Of a DNA stretch of 64,000 nucleotides, positions 34,071 to 44,259 are shown piece after piece; positions within the stretch are counted from its first letter, which is position 1; every line of letters begins with the position of its first letter. This stretch comes from Sporosarcina sp. FSL K6-2383. GTDB lineage: Bacteria; Bacillota; Bacilli; Bacillales_A; Planococcaceae. The notes beneath the pieces were generated by a model that was not told where the DNA came from, made no database searches, and worked only from the letters and a program-made list of their open reading frames with translations. A program made the position numbers and the translations under genes. Where the stretch lies: assembly GCF_038618305.1 (NCBI RefSeq), contig NZ_CP152017.1:2705501-2769500 (forward strand). Reading direction: 5' to 3'.

Positions 34071-35153
34071 TTAGATTGTTTGATGCGTATTCATAAATTT
34101 CTGAATCGCCTCGTAGAACTCATCAAACTGTTGCAAGTCCATCTGTTGCGCAGAATCGGACAATGCGACAGCTGGATCCGGATGCACTTCTGCCATTACG
34201 CCATCTGCTCCTACTGCAATTGCAGCTTTCGCAGTCGGTAGCAACAAGTCTTTTCTACCTGTTGAATGCGTTACGTCAACAAAGACTGGTAGATGCGTTT
34301 CTTGTTTCAAAATTGGAACAGCTGAGATATCTAATGTGTTACGTGTAGCCCGTTCATATGTACGGATTCCGCGTTCGCAAAGAATAATTTGGCTATTTCC
34401 TTTTGACATAATGTATTCAGCAGCATGGATGAATTCTTCAATAGTTGCAGATAGACCACGTTTCAGAAGAACCGGTTTATTAATCATACCAGCTTCCTTC
34501 AATAGTTCAAAGTTTTGCATGTTACGAGCACCAATTTGAACAACGTCGATATAATCCATTGCTTCTTCTAAGTGTGATGGTGTAATAATTTCCGTTACAA
34601 CTGAAAGTCCCGTTTCATCAGAAACACGCTTTAAAATTTTTAAGCCTTCCAAACCTAATCCTTGAAAGTCGTATGGTGATGTACGTGGCTTGTATGCGCC
34701 GCCCCTAATCATCGTCAACCCTTTAGCTTTAATGGATTGCGCGACAGCGAGGACTTGCTCATATGATTCCACTGCACAAGGTCCGTAGATGAACGATGGT
34801 TTCCCATCTCCAATCTTATGACCATTAATATCAACAATTGTATCCTCCGCTTTACGTTTACGTGATACAAGTAATGCATTGAGTTGGTCATCTTCCTGTA
34901 TCTCAAGTGCAGACATGAAAATTCCTTTGAAAATCTGCTCGAGAACTCCATTTGGCAACGGACCGTTGTTGTGTTCCTTCAAAGTGTTAAGCATTTCCCG
35001 TTCACGAATCGGGTCATAGCGATTAACACCCTGCTTCTCTTTTACTTTACCAATTTCTTGAACTACTGCTGTTCTTTCATTAATCAAGTCCAAAACCTTG
35101 ATATTCAGGTCATTTACACGACCTCTTAACTCATCTAGCTCATTCTGTCTCAT
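34071..35153 (-). CDS. aroA: Bifunctional chorismate mutase / DAHP synthase
   Basis: A 360-residue fusion. An N-terminal AroQ-type chorismate mutase (about 1-85, [20 protein letters not shown]) acts mainly as the feedback sensor. A type I-beta DAHP synthase (about 100-355) carries [21 protein letters not shown] and [12 protein letters not shown] and condenses PEP with erythrose 4-phosphate, the first shikimate step. The start ATG 35153 is eight bases after GGGAGGAG; 35 more in-frame codons upstream run through the SD and are rejected. Next to ccpA as in B. subtilis. Confidence 0.96.
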   Translation of the reverse strand: MRQNELDELRGRVNDLNIKVLDLINERTAVVQEIGKVKEKQGVNRYDPIREREMLNTLKEHNNGPLPNGVLEQIFKGIFMSALEIQEDDQLNALLVSRKRKAEDTIVDINGHKIGDGKPSFIYGPCAVESYEQVLAVAQSIKAKGLTMIRGGAYKPRTSPYDFQGLGLEGLKILKRVSDETGLSVVTEIITPSHLEEAMDYIDVVQIGARNMQNFELLKEAGMINKPVLLKRGLSATIEEFIHAAEYIMSKGNSQIILCERGIRTYERATRNTLDISAVPILKQETHLPVFVDVTHSTGRKDLLLPTAKAAIAVGADGVMAEVHPDPAVALSDSAQQMDLQQFDEFYEAIQKFMNTHQTI

Positions 35154-35317
35154 CTGTCCGTCTCCTCCCCCACATATGATTCCCTTTCCGAAGAGGGGAA
35201 TATATGTTACATTTTTAGATAATAGACCTAGTATAAAGAAGACTATTTGAAAAGTCACGTTATTTCTTCAAATTATTTTTTATATTAGATATTTATCGAC
35301 AGAAAGGGTGGATTATC

Positions 35318-37453
35318 CTGGTTACTACACTATTTGCACTCGACATTGGAACACGATCCGTAGTTGGCATTATCCTTAAGGAAAACGGTGGGACATATCA
35401 TGTCGCTGATCTTATTTCAATTGAACATAAAGAGCGTTCAATGATTGATGGACAAATACATAATATTTTAAGTGTCGCAAACGTCATTTCAGAAATTAAA
35501 GAAAAGTTGGAGGAAAAACATGGTCCACTCAAACGTGTAAGTGTCGCGGCGGCTGGCCGTGCTTTGAAAACAACCGAAGGGACAATGGCTGTCGATATAT
35601 CAGAGCACTCTCTTATCATGACCGAGGATGTTAACAGATTAGAACTAGCAGCCGTCCAACATGCTCAACAGAAATTATTATCGTCGGACTCTATTTCCAA
35701 AGAGGAATACTATTATTGTGTTGGTTATTCCGTTCTGCACTATAAGCTTGAAGGAGAAGAAATCGGCAGTTTGATCGACCAAGCAGGTCGTTCTGCATCT
35801 GTAGATGTCATCGCCACATTCCTACCACGAGTCGTCGTTGAATCTTTGCTATCTGCACTGAAACGAGCAGGATTGGAAATGGAGGCTTTGACACTGGAGC
35901 CTATTGCAGCCATCAACGTCCTAATTCCTCCCTCCATGAGACGCCTGAACGTTGCTCTAGTCGATATTGGTGCAGGAACATCGGATATTGCCATCACTGA
36001 TAATAACACGGTTGTCGCTTACGGTATGGTGCCACTCGCTGGGGACGAAATCACTGAAGAACTTAGCAATCACTATTTACTGGACTTTCCACTCGCTGAA
36101 AATGCTAAAAGAAGTATTTCAACGGGCAACGATATCGTACTCACAGATATTCTTGGCTTTGAACAACATGTTCCAGCAGCTGAAGTGACTACTGTTATTA
36201 AACCTGCTGTTGAGCGCCTAGCAAGATCCATTGCTGATGAAATCAAGCAACTCAATAATGGGCAAGCTCCGAAAGCTGTTATGGTTGTCGGAGGGGGAAG
36301 CCTAACGCCTGGACTTACGAAAGAACTAAGCATTTGTCTGGGGCTTCCCGAGAACAGGGTTGGAATTCGAGGATTAGATGCACTTACTGAAATTACGCTA
36401 GAACCAAGTATTGTTTCTTCGCCAGAGCTTGTTACACCAATCGGAATTGCAATTGCCGCCAGAAGAGCACCGATTCACTATATGTCCGTTTCAGTCAACA
36501 GCAAAACGATACGACTGTTCGAACTAAAGGAAATGACTGTCAGTGATGCACTTCTTGCCGCCAATATTACAAGTCGTCAACTTTATGGAATGCCAGGACT
36601 CGGTATGTCCATATCTGTAAACGGCAATGACATCCTTATTCCTGGAGAACACGGAACTCCATCCATTGTTCACTTGAATGGAAATATAGCTAGTACAAAA
36701 GATCGCATAAAAGACACTGACCAAATTGAATTACTTCCCGGCCAAGATGGGGTAAATGCTTCTGCAACTATACGTGATCTACTAGAAGAAACAGTGACCA
36801 TTCATGCAACCATTCTTGGGCAAGCTGTTACATTAGAACCTGAAATCATCGTCAATGGCATCCGGCAATCTATCGACACAAACGTACAAGATCGCGATAA
36901 AATTACCATTACACAAACAAAAACATTAGCAGCTGCATTGACAAAAAATAATCAAAGTAAACTACTTGAAGAAGAGACTTTCATTGTTACGGTCAATCAA
37001 AAATCGGTCACATTAAAAAATCGTCATCCTGAGTTTTTCGTCGGCAAGATGCCTATACGCCCCTCTTATGTGATAAAGGACCAGGACGTCATTTCACTAC
37101 AAAAACCACCTTTACCGAGTGCAAATGAAGTGGCATTAGAAATTGGTAAAAAAGCATTTGACGAAATGACTGTCACATTTAACGATGAAGTAATTACTAT
37201 TCATAAACCACGACTCTCTGTACGCTTAAACGGACAAGCAGCTACAGGAACAGAGACTGTCAGACCTGGCGACAAGCTGGAGTTCATTACACTGGATGAT
37301 AACCCAATTGTTTTTGGTGATATTTTTGCCTTTACGGATTATAGCTTACCGGAGAATAGTTCGAGTCATTACCAACTGCTGCGTAATGGATCACAGATTG
37401 GATTTAATGATCCGATTTTCGGTGGGGATGTTCTTGAAATTACCTTCACATAA
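35318..37453 (+). CDS. FtsA/PilM-like actin-fold ATPase, apparent CTG start
   Basis: A 711-residue protein. The phosphate-1 loop ALDIGTRSVVGI (about 7-18), a phosphate-2 loop VDIGAGTSDIAI and an adenosine motif VVGGGS place residues 1-380 in the actin/FtsA ATPase fold. A long C-terminal part follows with repeated small beta-domains (LNGQAATGTETVRPGDKLEFI). No ATG, GTG or TTG exists in frame between the TAA at 35234-35236 and ATG 35441, and starting at 35441 would delete the first phosphate loop. CTG 35318 lies six bases after AAAGGGTGG and is the best start. Similar proteins in Planococcaceae are annotated 'cell division FtsA domain'. Role in division or envelope is inferred. Confidence 0.8.
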   Translation: MVTTLFALDIGTRSVVGIILKENGGTYHVADLISIEHKERSMIDGQIHNILSVANVISEIKEKLEEKHGPLKRVSVAAAGRALKTTEGTMAVDISEHSLIMTEDVNRLELAAVQHAQQKLLSSDSISKEEYYYCVGYSVLHYKLEGEEIGSLIDQAGRSASVDVIATFLPRVVVESLLSALKRAGLEMEALTLEPIAAINVLIPPSMRRLNVALVDIGAGTSDIAITDNNTVVAYGMVPLAGDEITEELSNHYLLDFPLAENAKRSISTGNDIVLTDILGFEQHVPAAEVTTVIKPAVERLARSIADEIKQLNNGQAPKAVMVVGGGSLTPGLTKELSICLGLPENRVGIRGLDALTEITLEPSIVSSPELVTPIGIAIAARRAPIHYMSVSVNSKTIRLFELKEMTVSDALLAANITSRQLYGMPGLGMSISVNGNDILIPGEHGTPSIVHLNGNIASTKDRIKDTDQIELLPGQDGVNASATIRDLLEETVTIHATILGQAVTLEPEIIVNGIRQSIDTNVQDRDKITITQTKTLAAALTKNNQSKLLEEETFIVTVNQKSVTLKNRHPEFFVGKMPIRPSYVIKDQDVISLQKPPLPSANEVALEIGKKAFDEMTVTFNDEVITIHKPRLSVRLNGQAATGTETVRPGDKLEFITLDDNPIVFGDIFAFTDYSLPENSSSHYQLLRNGSQIGFNDPIFGGDVLEITFT

Positions 37454-37490
37454 GAAAAGCTCGTCCACCTAATAGGTAGACGAGCTTTTC
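37454..37490. terminator. Bidirectional terminator between FtsA-like gene and ytxH
   Basis: GAAAAGCTCGTC.ACCT / AGGT.GACGAGCTTTTC with tracts on both sides. Confidence 0.9.
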
Positions 37491-37512
37491 TATTTTAGTT
37501 AACTTGCTTACC

Positions 37513-38094
37513 TCACTTTTCTTCCTCTTCAACGACAGCTTTATGGAGGGCTTCCGCAGTAGCTGTTTCTGGTAGCTCCTCTTCAATTGTTTTTCCGATA
37601 AAATCTGTTGCTTCTTCCCCTTCTGATGATGCGGTACCATCATCCATTGGTACAGAAGTTTTCGACTTCATCGACTTAACCTTTTCCACTAATTGTTCGG
37701 ATTGCTCTTGAATCGTTTTAGATAACTCTCCCGTTTTTTCTTTAGCTACGGAAGTAAGTTCTGTTGCTTTTTCTTTCGCTACCGTACTGATTTCAATACT
37801 TTTATCCTTCAATTGTCCCGCTTGAGTCGTAAAATCTACACGCATTTCACTACCAGACTTCGGCGTTAGGAACAAAGCCGTTGCTGCACCTATAATCCCT
37901 CCGACTAGCGCGCCACATAAAAAACTTCCGGCAGAAGAGCTACCCTTTTCTTCATAAAAAGAGTCTGTATAACTACGGTCGGATTCGTAGCTTACTGGTA
38001 AATAAGATGGTTCACCAAAAGAATTCTCATACTGATTTTTTTCTGCATTATACTCATGATTGTAATTTGGTTTCACTCCGCGGTTTTCACTCAT
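37513..38094 (-). CDS. ytxH: YtxH-domain general stress protein
   Basis: A 193-residue protein with a polar, Tyr/Ser-rich N-terminus (1-55), one glycine-rich hydrophobic segment (SFLCGALVGGIIGAATALFL, about 56-76) followed by TPKSGSEMR, then a charged helical tail with repeated VAKEKxxEL blocks resembling LEA-like helices. Family members are small stress-induced membrane proteins of unknown mechanism. The ATG at 38094 has TAGGAGGA. It lies 72 bases after the DUF948 gene, which has a sigma-B promoter, so both are probably part of the general stress regulon. Confidence 0.88.
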   Translation of the reverse strand: MSENRGVKPNYNHEYNAEKNQYENSFGEPSYLPVSYESDRSYTDSFYEEKGSSSAGSFLCGALVGGIIGAATALFLTPKSGSEMRVDFTTQAGQLKDKSIEISTVAKEKATELTSVAKEKTGELSKTIQEQSEQLVEKVKSMKSKTSVPMDDGTASSEGEEATDFIGKTIEEELPETATAEALHKAVVEEEEK

Positions 38095-38166
38095 ATCCGA
38101 TTCCTCCTAAATATTCATAACTAGTGCATCTATTTGTTACTACCAAAAGCACTATTTAGAACAATT

Positions 38167-38631
38167 TTATTTTTTCTTCTCATCAACAGATTGATAGACA
38201 GTCCAGCCATTTGTCTTTTTAGGCTGTCGATCTTTGACTTTACCGACGATGTCAATCACAACATTGCTCCATTGAACGACTTGTGCAATTTTATCTCCAT
38301 TGCGCTCTGCTTCTGTCGTAATTGTGTCCGAAACGCGCCGAACGGATGATGTCAGCCCCGTTACGGAATCTCCAACTCCTTTTACAGCATCGACAACGGA
38401 GTTCAATTTTTCAGCCTTATGCTGAATGTCTTCAGCAAGGCTATTCGTCTTATGCAGGAGATCAGCTGTCTCCTTTGTAATGCCTTCCAATTGGGTCGTC
38501 AGCCCATCCATCGTTTCAGAAACGGTTTGCAATGTTGTCTTCACCGAGAACAACGTCATCGCCAAGCTTACGCATAATATTAAAAATGCGATGGCTGCGA
38601 TAATAGCCGCTATGTACAATAAATTTTCCAT
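38167..38631 (-). CDS. ytxG: DUF948 general stress protein (YtxG)
   Basis: A 154-residue membrane protein. N-terminal transmembrane segment (about 4-27, YIAAIIAAIAFLILCVSLAM), then an amphipathic coiled-coil region (about 35-110, VSETMDGLTTQLEGITKETA) and a basic C-terminus. Function unknown. The start is ATG 38631 after GGAAGGGGT; six upstream codons are discarded. A clear sigma-B promoter precedes it (38669-38694), so expression should rise under stress. First gene of a ytxG-ytxH unit as in B. subtilis. Confidence 0.88.
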   Translation of the reverse strand: MENLLYIAAIIAAIAFLILCVSLAMTLFSVKTTLQTVSETMDGLTTQLEGITKETADLLHKTNSLAEDIQHKAEKLNSVVDAVKGVGDSVTGLTSSVRRVSDTITTEAERNGDKIAQVVQWSNVVIDIVGKVKDRQPKKTNGWTVYQSVDEKKK

Positions 38632-38668
38632 AAGTATTACCCCTTCCACTACTAGACATAAATACTGT

Positions 38669-38694
38669 TTACCCTTTTTTAAAGGAAATTAAAC
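38669..38694 (-). promoter_or_regulatory. Sigma-B promoter of ytxG-ytxH
   Basis: On the minus strand, GTTTAA, 14 bases, GGGTAA, about 40 bases before the start codon. It differs from the sigma-B consensus (GTTTAA-N12-14-GGGTAT) by one base. Confidence 0.85.
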
Positions 38695-38790
38695 GTTATG
38701 TCTCTATAACCTTTTCGACATCATTATCAGTTTCCCTGCATGCAAATAGATTTTTTTGCATTTTGTCACAGTTTATTTACATTTCAGATG

Positions 38791-38850
38791 AAAAACAGCC
38801 GCCTCTGAGCAAAGGTATTTATACCTTTACTCTTGATTCGACTGTTTTCA
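38791..38850 (-). terminator. Probable murC terminator
   Basis: Long composite hairpin: outer AAAACAGCCG / CGACTGTTTT and inner GCAAAGGTAT / ATACCTTTAC, just past the murC stop. Confidence 0.65.
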
Positions 38851-38853
38851 TAA

Positions 38854-40158
38854 TTATATTTTTTTCAAATAAACTTCAAATTCATTGATGTACTTTTGCA
38901 CATCACCTGCACCCATGAAGAGGTACACGGCACGTTCATGTACATCTAGAACTTGAATATCATCGAGCTCCAAATGTTTGGCACCGGGAATTTTATTGAC
39001 TAAATCTTTAATCGTTAAATCCCCAGATTTTTCACGAGCAGATCCAAATATATCACATAAATAAACGTGGTCCGCTGGTGCAAGACTAGCAGCAAACTCT
39101 GTTAATAGAGCAGCTGTCCTTGTAAATGTATGTGGTTGGAATATCGCAACGATTTCTCGGTCGGGATATTTTTGTTTAGCAGTTTGTAAAGTAGCGTGTA
39201 TCTCAGTCGGATGATGTGCATAATCGTCTACGATAATCCGGTCCCCGACTTCTTTCACTGTGAACCTTCTTTTTACCCCCTGAAAAGTGGAAAGTCTTTC
39301 TTGGATAATTGAAGCCTCTACTCCTTCATAATGACAAAGTGCAATCACGCCTAGAGCATTGAGGATTGTATGGTCACCCGCCTGCGGAATTGAGAAAGTG
39401 TAATAGAATTCATTGCGCACGAACACATCAAATGTCGAACCTTCTACAGTTTTCATGATATTTTTCGCAGCAAAATCATTTGACTCATCAAATCCATAGT
39501 AGACAACGGGTACTTTGGCCTGAATTTGTTGAAGATGGTTATCATCCCCGCAGGCTATTAGTGCCTTTTTAACACGCAATGCCATTTCGCTAAAAGCATC
39601 CATCACATCTTCTAAATCTCTAAAGTAATCGGGATGATCGAAGTCGATGTTCGTCATGATTGCATAGTCAGGCTCATAGGCCAGGAAATGTCGCTTATAT
39701 TCACAGGCCTCAAATACGAAATACTCACTATCCTTAGGACCACTCCCTGTACCATCGCCTATTAAATAAGATGTTGGCGAATGGCCTGATAGGACATGCG
39801 CAAGCAATCCCGTCGTTGATGTTTTACCGTGAGAACCTGTCACACCAACGGAGATGAATTTCTCCATATAGCGACCCAAAAAGTCATGGTAACGGATCAC
39901 TTCAAGTTCAAGTTCCCTCGATTTCACAATCTCAGGATGACTGTCTGGAAATGCATTTCCAGCAATAATGGTCATGTCTTTTGTAATATTATTTTCATCG
40001 AAAAGTAAAATCGGAATAGCTCTTTCACGTAATGGATCTTCCGTAAAAAAATACTTTTCCACATCTGAACCTTGTACTGTATGGCCAGAGTCATGGAGAA
40101 TCTGGGCGAGTGGGCTCATGCCGGATCCTTTAATCCCTATAAAATGGAACAATGTCAT
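38854..40158 (-). CDS. murC: UDP-N-acetylmuramate--L-alanine ligase
   Basis: A 434-residue Mur ligase adding L-Ala to UDP-MurNAc, the first amino-acid step of peptidoglycan precursor synthesis. N-terminal Rossmann domain ([16 protein letters not shown]), ATP loop [14 protein letters not shown] (about 107-120), central metal/ATP motif [11 protein letters not shown], and C-terminal domain with [10 protein letters not shown]. The start is ATG 40158 after AGGAGGT. Downstream of sftA in the same direction with a 55-base gap and no obvious terminator, so co-transcription is likely. Confidence 0.97.
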   Translation of the reverse strand: MTLFHFIGIKGSGMSPLAQILHDSGHTVQGSDVEKYFFTEDPLRERAIPILLFDENNITKDMTIIAGNAFPDSHPEIVKSRELELEVIRYHDFLGRYMEKFISVGVTGSHGKTSTTGLLAHVLSGHSPTSYLIGDGTGSGPKDSEYFVFEACEYKRHFLAYEPDYAIMTNIDFDHPDYFRDLEDVMDAFSEMALRVKKALIACGDDNHLQQIQAKVPVVYYGFDESNDFAAKNIMKTVEGSTFDVFVRNEFYYTFSIPQAGDHTILNALGVIALCHYEGVEASIIQERLSTFQGVKRRFTVKEVGDRIIVDDYAHHPTEIHATLQTAKQKYPDREIVAIFQPHTFTRTAALLTEFAASLAPADHVYLCDIFGSAREKSGDLTIKDLVNKIPGAKHLELDDIQVLDVHERAVYLFMGAGDVQKYINEFEVYLKKI

Positions 40159-40213
40159 ATTGCAACCTCCTGGGATCATTTCTGTTCCCTCAATAATAAA
40201 TCAAAATCAGTTG

Positions 40214-42673
40214 TTAATCTAAACGATCCGTCAGCTTATCAAGATCACTTTCTGTCAAAAAGACATCACGCGCCTTGCTTCCTCTCTGTCCAGAGATAAA
40301 ACCGTGCTTTTCCATTCTATCAATTAGTTTAGCCGCTCGGTTGTATCCGATGCTAAAATTACGTTGTAATAACGATGTCGACGCGCTGCCTTGTTCATGT
40401 ACGAATAGACATACTTCTTCGAATAATGGGTCTGTCTCTTCTTCCTCGATAGCACTTGCAAGCAGGTCATCTTGACCGAACAAGTAGTCTGGGGATGCCT
40501 CGTTGCGAACGTGTTCTATTATACGTTCTATCTCGTCATCCGTGACAAATGTCCCTTGAAGCCGGACACCAGCCGACTGTCCATTGCCAATATAAAGCAT
40601 ATCACCTTTGCCTAGTAAGCGTTCCGCTCCAGGAGAATCAATAATTGTCCTTGAATCGATTTGGGATGACACTGAAAATGCGATACGCGTTGGGATATTT
40701 GCTTTGATCGTCCCAGTAATGACATCAACAGATGGACGCTGTGTCGCGATGATCAAATGAATACCGCAGGCACGTGCCTTCTGTGCGATACGACTAATGG
40801 ATACCTCAACATCTGCCGGGGCCATCATCATTAAGTCGGCAAGCTCATCAATGACAATTAACAAATACGGCATCTTCAAAGAGAAGCGTCGACTGTCCAT
40901 GACTACTTTATTATACCGTTCAATATCTCGGACACCCGCATGTGCAAGTAGCTCATAACGACGTTCCATTTCAGCAACCGCCCATTTGAGTGCAGCTGTT
41001 GCGGCTTTAACATCCGTAATAACCGGACTAATAAGATGTGGAATCCCGTTGAATGGCGCAAGCTCGACCATTTTAGGATCAATAAGCATCATCTTCAAAT
41101 CCGTTGGTGCGGCTTTGTATAATAAGCTAACCAAAATCGAGTTAATACATACTGATTTCCCTGAACCTGTAGCACCTGCTATCATCCCATGCGGCATTTT
41201 CCGCAGGTCTAATGTGACAGGCATTCCGGTTAAGCTCAGTCCGAGCACCGCCTCTAAGGGGGACCTGGAGGTCTGAAAACTATCCGTCGCTATTACTTCA
41301 GAGATTCGCACCGCCCGCGTTTTACGATTCGGTATTTCAATACCAATGGAGCTCTTGCCAGGGATCGGTGCTTGGATTCTAATGTCTTCTGCCGCTAATG
41401 CTAACTTCAAATCATCCGTTAAATTTCGAACTTTACTAACTTTTGTCCCTTGCCCGACCGTCAGTTCAAAACGTGTCACAGTTGGTCCTTGGACCGCTTC
41501 GATAACCGTTGCTTGGACTGCAAAATGGGACAATGCTTCTTCAAGCTTTTCCGACTGGGAATCCAACCATTCCTTATCTTCAATTTGTGCTTCAGGTGGA
41601 ATTAAATAATTAAGCGATGGAAAAGCATAATAAGGCTCTTCTTCTACCATATCACCATGATCACTTAGCTGTTCCTGTACTTCTTTCACCACTTCAACTG
41701 CTGTCTGAAATTCAGGTAGCGGCTGAGTAGGCACAGAAACTTTCTCTACCGTTACCGGCGTATCCTCTGAAGAAACTCTCGTTATTTTTTCTTTGTCAGA
41801 CTTTAACATTAATACATTGAAAGGAACAATTCGCTCTTGTTTCTGCTCCGTTACTAGTTCTGGTTTTTCCATCAGTTCGATAGGTTCGATAAGGACATCT
41901 GTCTCTAACTCTTCAAATGCATCCCTAGTATACTCTATTTCAGCTGATTCTAAGACAACCGACTTTTGTTCATCAACAGTGGACTCATGATCTAATAAAT
42001 CAGATGCAAAAACCGGTGTTTCTACTACAATTTGTTGCAGATCAGTAGCACCCTCATCAGCAGTCTGTTGTACGAAATCTTCTTGAACAATGGATTCATG
42101 TGTCACTGTCATTTCTTCCGCTTGTCGGAATTCTGTTTCATCCTCTGTCTCCAAAGGGCTTATTACTTGCCTTGGATCCCGATACCCAAAAACTGGGGAA
42201 GGTACTGATGTTGGACTAAACGGTCTACTTGAACGTTTTGGTATAGTCGATTTAATTTGTACTGGTTGCTCTACTCTTTGCTCCTTCTCCACCGTTTTAA
42301 AAGGAAATCCTTCAGGCTCAGTCGCTGGAGAATGCTTTGAATCTGAACGAGCCCGAAACACATTTGAAACTGTCGAATCACTTGACCATCTTTCATTTTC
42401 ATAGAGAGGCGTCGGCTCATATAATTCCTCTGCTTTTACGTCGTTTATAGGAGAATACGGTATTTCACGTTCCCTCGGCAGTTCCTCATCCCATCCATAT
42501 ATTTCTGCATCTGAAATAATTGGAAAACGAAATGACGAGGCTTGCCTTGAATCCAATCGCTCTACTGCTTCTTCTACTTCATATTCATCTCTAAGTTTCT
42601 CATAATCAACTTCATCTCTACTGCTATCATCCGGACCAAAAAGCCGGTTCATTAGTGTAGTAAACCAACTCAA
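40214..42673 (-). CDS. sftA: DNA translocase SftA (YtpT), FtsK/SpoIIIE family
   Basis: An 819-residue cytosolic DNA pump that helps clear chromosome from the closing septum. Unlike SpoIIIE it has no transmembrane segments. A long acidic, low-complexity linker (about 1-370) leads to the motor: Walker A AGATGSGKSVCINS, Walker B LLIVIDELADLMM. The C-terminal gamma winged helix (about 755-810, SLLQRNFSIGYNRAAKLID) reads KOPS/SRS-type polarity sequences. The start is TTG 42673 (MSWFTTLMNRLFG), six to seven bases after AAAGAGTG; it resembles the B. subtilis SftA opening. The 5' extension to 42700 is less likely. Confidence 0.93.
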   Translation of the reverse strand: MSWFTTLMNRLFGPDDSSRDEVDYEKLRDEYEVEEAVERLDSRQASSFRFPIISDAEIYGWDEELPREREIPYSPINDVKAEELYEPTPLYENERWSSDSTVSNVFRARSDSKHSPATEPEGFPFKTVEKEQRVEQPVQIKSTIPKRSSRPFSPTSVPSPVFGYRDPRQVISPLETEDETEFRQAEEMTVTHESIVQEDFVQQTADEGATDLQQIVVETPVFASDLLDHESTVDEQKSVVLESAEIEYTRDAFEELETDVLIEPIELMEKPELVTEQKQERIVPFNVLMLKSDKEKITRVSSEDTPVTVEKVSVPTQPLPEFQTAVEVVKEVQEQLSDHGDMVEEEPYYAFPSLNYLIPPEAQIEDKEWLDSQSEKLEEALSHFAVQATVIEAVQGPTVTRFELTVGQGTKVSKVRNLTDDLKLALAAEDIRIQAPIPGKSSIGIEIPNRKTRAVRISEVIATDSFQTSRSPLEAVLGLSLTGMPVTLDLRKMPHGMIAGATGSGKSVCINSILVSLLYKAAPTDLKMMLIDPKMVELAPFNGIPHLISPVITDVKAATAALKWAVAEMERRYELLAHAGVRDIERYNKVVMDSRRFSLKMPYLLIVIDELADLMMMAPADVEVSISRIAQKARACGIHLIIATQRPSVDVITGTIKANIPTRIAFSVSSQIDSRTIIDSPGAERLLGKGDMLYIGNGQSAGVRLQGTFVTDDEIERIIEHVRNEASPDYLFGQDDLLASAIEEEETDPLFEEVCLFVHEQGSASTSLLQRNFSIGYNRAAKLIDRMEKHGFISGQRGSKARDVFLTESDLDKLTDRLD

Positions 42674-42748
42674 GACTATCACTCTTTCCGTGTCAATCAA
42701 TCTATTTTAACAGTACTGACACTACTAAATCAAATCAATCTTCGAAAT

Positions 42749-42781
42749 AAGAAAAACGTACCATGGCGGCACGTTTTTCTT
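42749..42781 (-). terminator. Terminator after ytpR
   Basis: Perfect 11-bp stem AAGAAAAACGT / ACGTTTTTCTT, five bases past the ytpR stop. Confidence 0.8.
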
Positions 42782-42785
42782 ACAC

Positions 42786-43391
42786 TTACTTTGTAAATGC
42801 TTCACCGACGACAGCATTGCTATCTAGCACTAAAATCCCTTTTTCTTCAGGGGCGTCTGGCAGCGCAAGTTCCTTAGCCGAACAAATCATTCCTGTAGAA
42901 GCCACACCACGAAGTTCAGCATCGCGAATAACCATTCCTGATGGCATAACTGCCCCGATTTTCGCAACCACAACTTTCTGCCCTAACTCTACGTTCGGCG
43001 CTCCACACACAATTTGAACAGTTTCACTACCAAGATCTACTGTACAAACACTTAATTTATCAGCATTTGGATGTTTTTCCTTTGTTAGCACATGACCGAC
43101 AACAAATTTTGGTGAAAAATCGGCATTCAGTTCGACTTCAGCACCATTCTTACGGAATGCTCCCTGTAGTTGGTCTACGATTTCTTCCGTCATTTCAACT
43201 TTGCCAACGGTTTCAATCGTGAAATAAGAGGAAGCTTTAAATAAGTTAATAGCAGCTACCTCATCAGTTTCCGCATTGCGAATGACTGTCACATCTCCAT
43301 AAGACGCTGTTGTAATTGCGTCTGGACGTGTAACCGTATGCTGAATCAACAGCACATCGCCCACACCATCCCTGTTATAAAATAGATTCAC
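42786..43391 (-). CDS. ytpR: YtpR, tRNA-binding (EMAP/OB-fold) domain protein
   Basis: A 201-residue protein with an N-terminal family-specific part (1-90) and a C-terminal tRNA-binding OB domain (about 92-198, [20 protein letters not shown] and [20 protein letters not shown]) like that of PheT's N-terminus. Probably binds RNA; function unknown. The start is GTG 43391, nine bases after GGAAGG; it overlaps the ytpQ stop by four bases (GTGA), so translation is coupled. Confidence 0.9.
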   Translation of the reverse strand: MNLFYNRDGVGDVLLIQHTVTRPDAITTASYGDVTVIRNAETDEVAAINLFKASSYFTIETVGKVEMTEEIVDQLQGAFRKNGAEVELNADFSPKFVVGHVLTKEKHPNADKLSVCTVDLGSETVQIVCGAPNVELGQKVVVAKIGAVMPSGMVIRDAELRGVASTGMICSAKELALPDAPEEKGILVLDSNAVVGEAFTK

Positions 43392-44206
43392 TTTTTCTTT
43401 CCTTCCCTTCTTGCCAAACGATTTTTAGCCAGAATGAAAATAGGTTCTAGCTTCCCCTCTTTGTAAAGGAATGACAAAGACGTGATCGGCACAGCACCCG
43501 TCGTAAAGAAATGCATGGCCATTTGAGCCAAAACGTCATAGCCCGTATCATTACGAATATCACCAATGATCAGAACATCTTGGTGAGGCACTGATACTGT
43601 CATATGTCCTTCCATTTTCGCTTCCATCTCTTTCAAAAATGCATTATTTAATAATCTACTTGCATCATATCCATCATTATTATTGATGAAATAATAGATA
43701 TTATCCGAAACAACATCTTGTTTCATAGCAACCGGCAATGACCTTACTCGGAACAATGCCGATTCCATTATTTCTATTTCAGTTAGACCGATCGATGCTA
43801 ACATCCCTTTATCTATTAAGCGGTACGTCGTTCCTAGATCCAACGCATAATAGATGCGTGTCTCAGCAGTATGGTCTTTCATGAGAAACGTTTGTCCTGC
43901 CGCAGACTCCTTTGGAAATGAAGTCGACCGAATAACAGGATAGATAGCGGAATTACTGCCGAACCCCTCCATTTGTTCTTTTTCCATCGCATTGAAGGTT
44001 TCTCTAATAATATGGACGAGTTCGTCAATAGCTACCTGTTTTTTCTTTTCGTACTTCACTAGAATTTCCGGCAGCGAAATATCCATCCCTTTTTTCAATA
44101 CCGTATGCTCTAGACGAACCTTATCTGCCTTCCGGTCAAACCGCCATTGAAAATGTTCGGATGGAAGATGCTCTTTTAAAATATCTATAAGTTGTTCAGA
44201 ATTCAT
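43388..44206 (-). CDS. ytpQ: DUF1444 family protein (YtpQ)
   Basis: A 272-residue cytosolic protein of unknown function. No catalytic motif is recognised. Conserved family features are the [12 protein letters not shown] opening block, [10 protein letters not shown] and a central GTTYRLID. The start is ATG 44206, preceded by GGAGGG at ten bases; GTG 44236 and ATG 44224 are in frame but spaced poorly. Length is close to B. subtilis YtpQ (269). Overlaps ytpR. In B. subtilis a thioredoxin-like gene (ytpP) sits on the other side; here a lipoprotein gene takes that place. Confidence 0.85.
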   Translation of the reverse strand: MNSEQLIDILKEHLPSEHFQWRFDRKADKVRLEHTVLKKGMDISLPEILVKYEKKKQVAIDELVHIIRETFNAMEKEQMEGFGSNSAIYPVIRSTSFPKESAAGQTFLMKDHTAETRIYYALDLGTTYRLIDKGMLASIGLTEIEIMESALFRVRSLPVAMKQDVVSDNIYYFINNNDGYDASRLLNNAFLKEMEAKMEGHMTVSVPHQDVLIIGDIRNDTGYDVLAQMAMHFFTTGAVPITSLSFLYKEGKLEPIFILAKNRLARREGKKK

Positions 44207-44259
44207 CCGCCTAATTCCCTCCATTCGCAAAAACACGATACTTATCTGTCAATCATATC

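Noticed and set aside
35441..37453. ATG 35441 as start of the FtsA-like gene
   Set aside because: It would delete the first nucleotide-binding loop, which is encoded in frame just upstream behind a good SD.
42090..42404. 104-codon plus-strand frame inside sftA
   Set aside because: Lies opposite the acidic low-complexity linker of SftA; Ser/Cys-rich product is a typical shadow frame.
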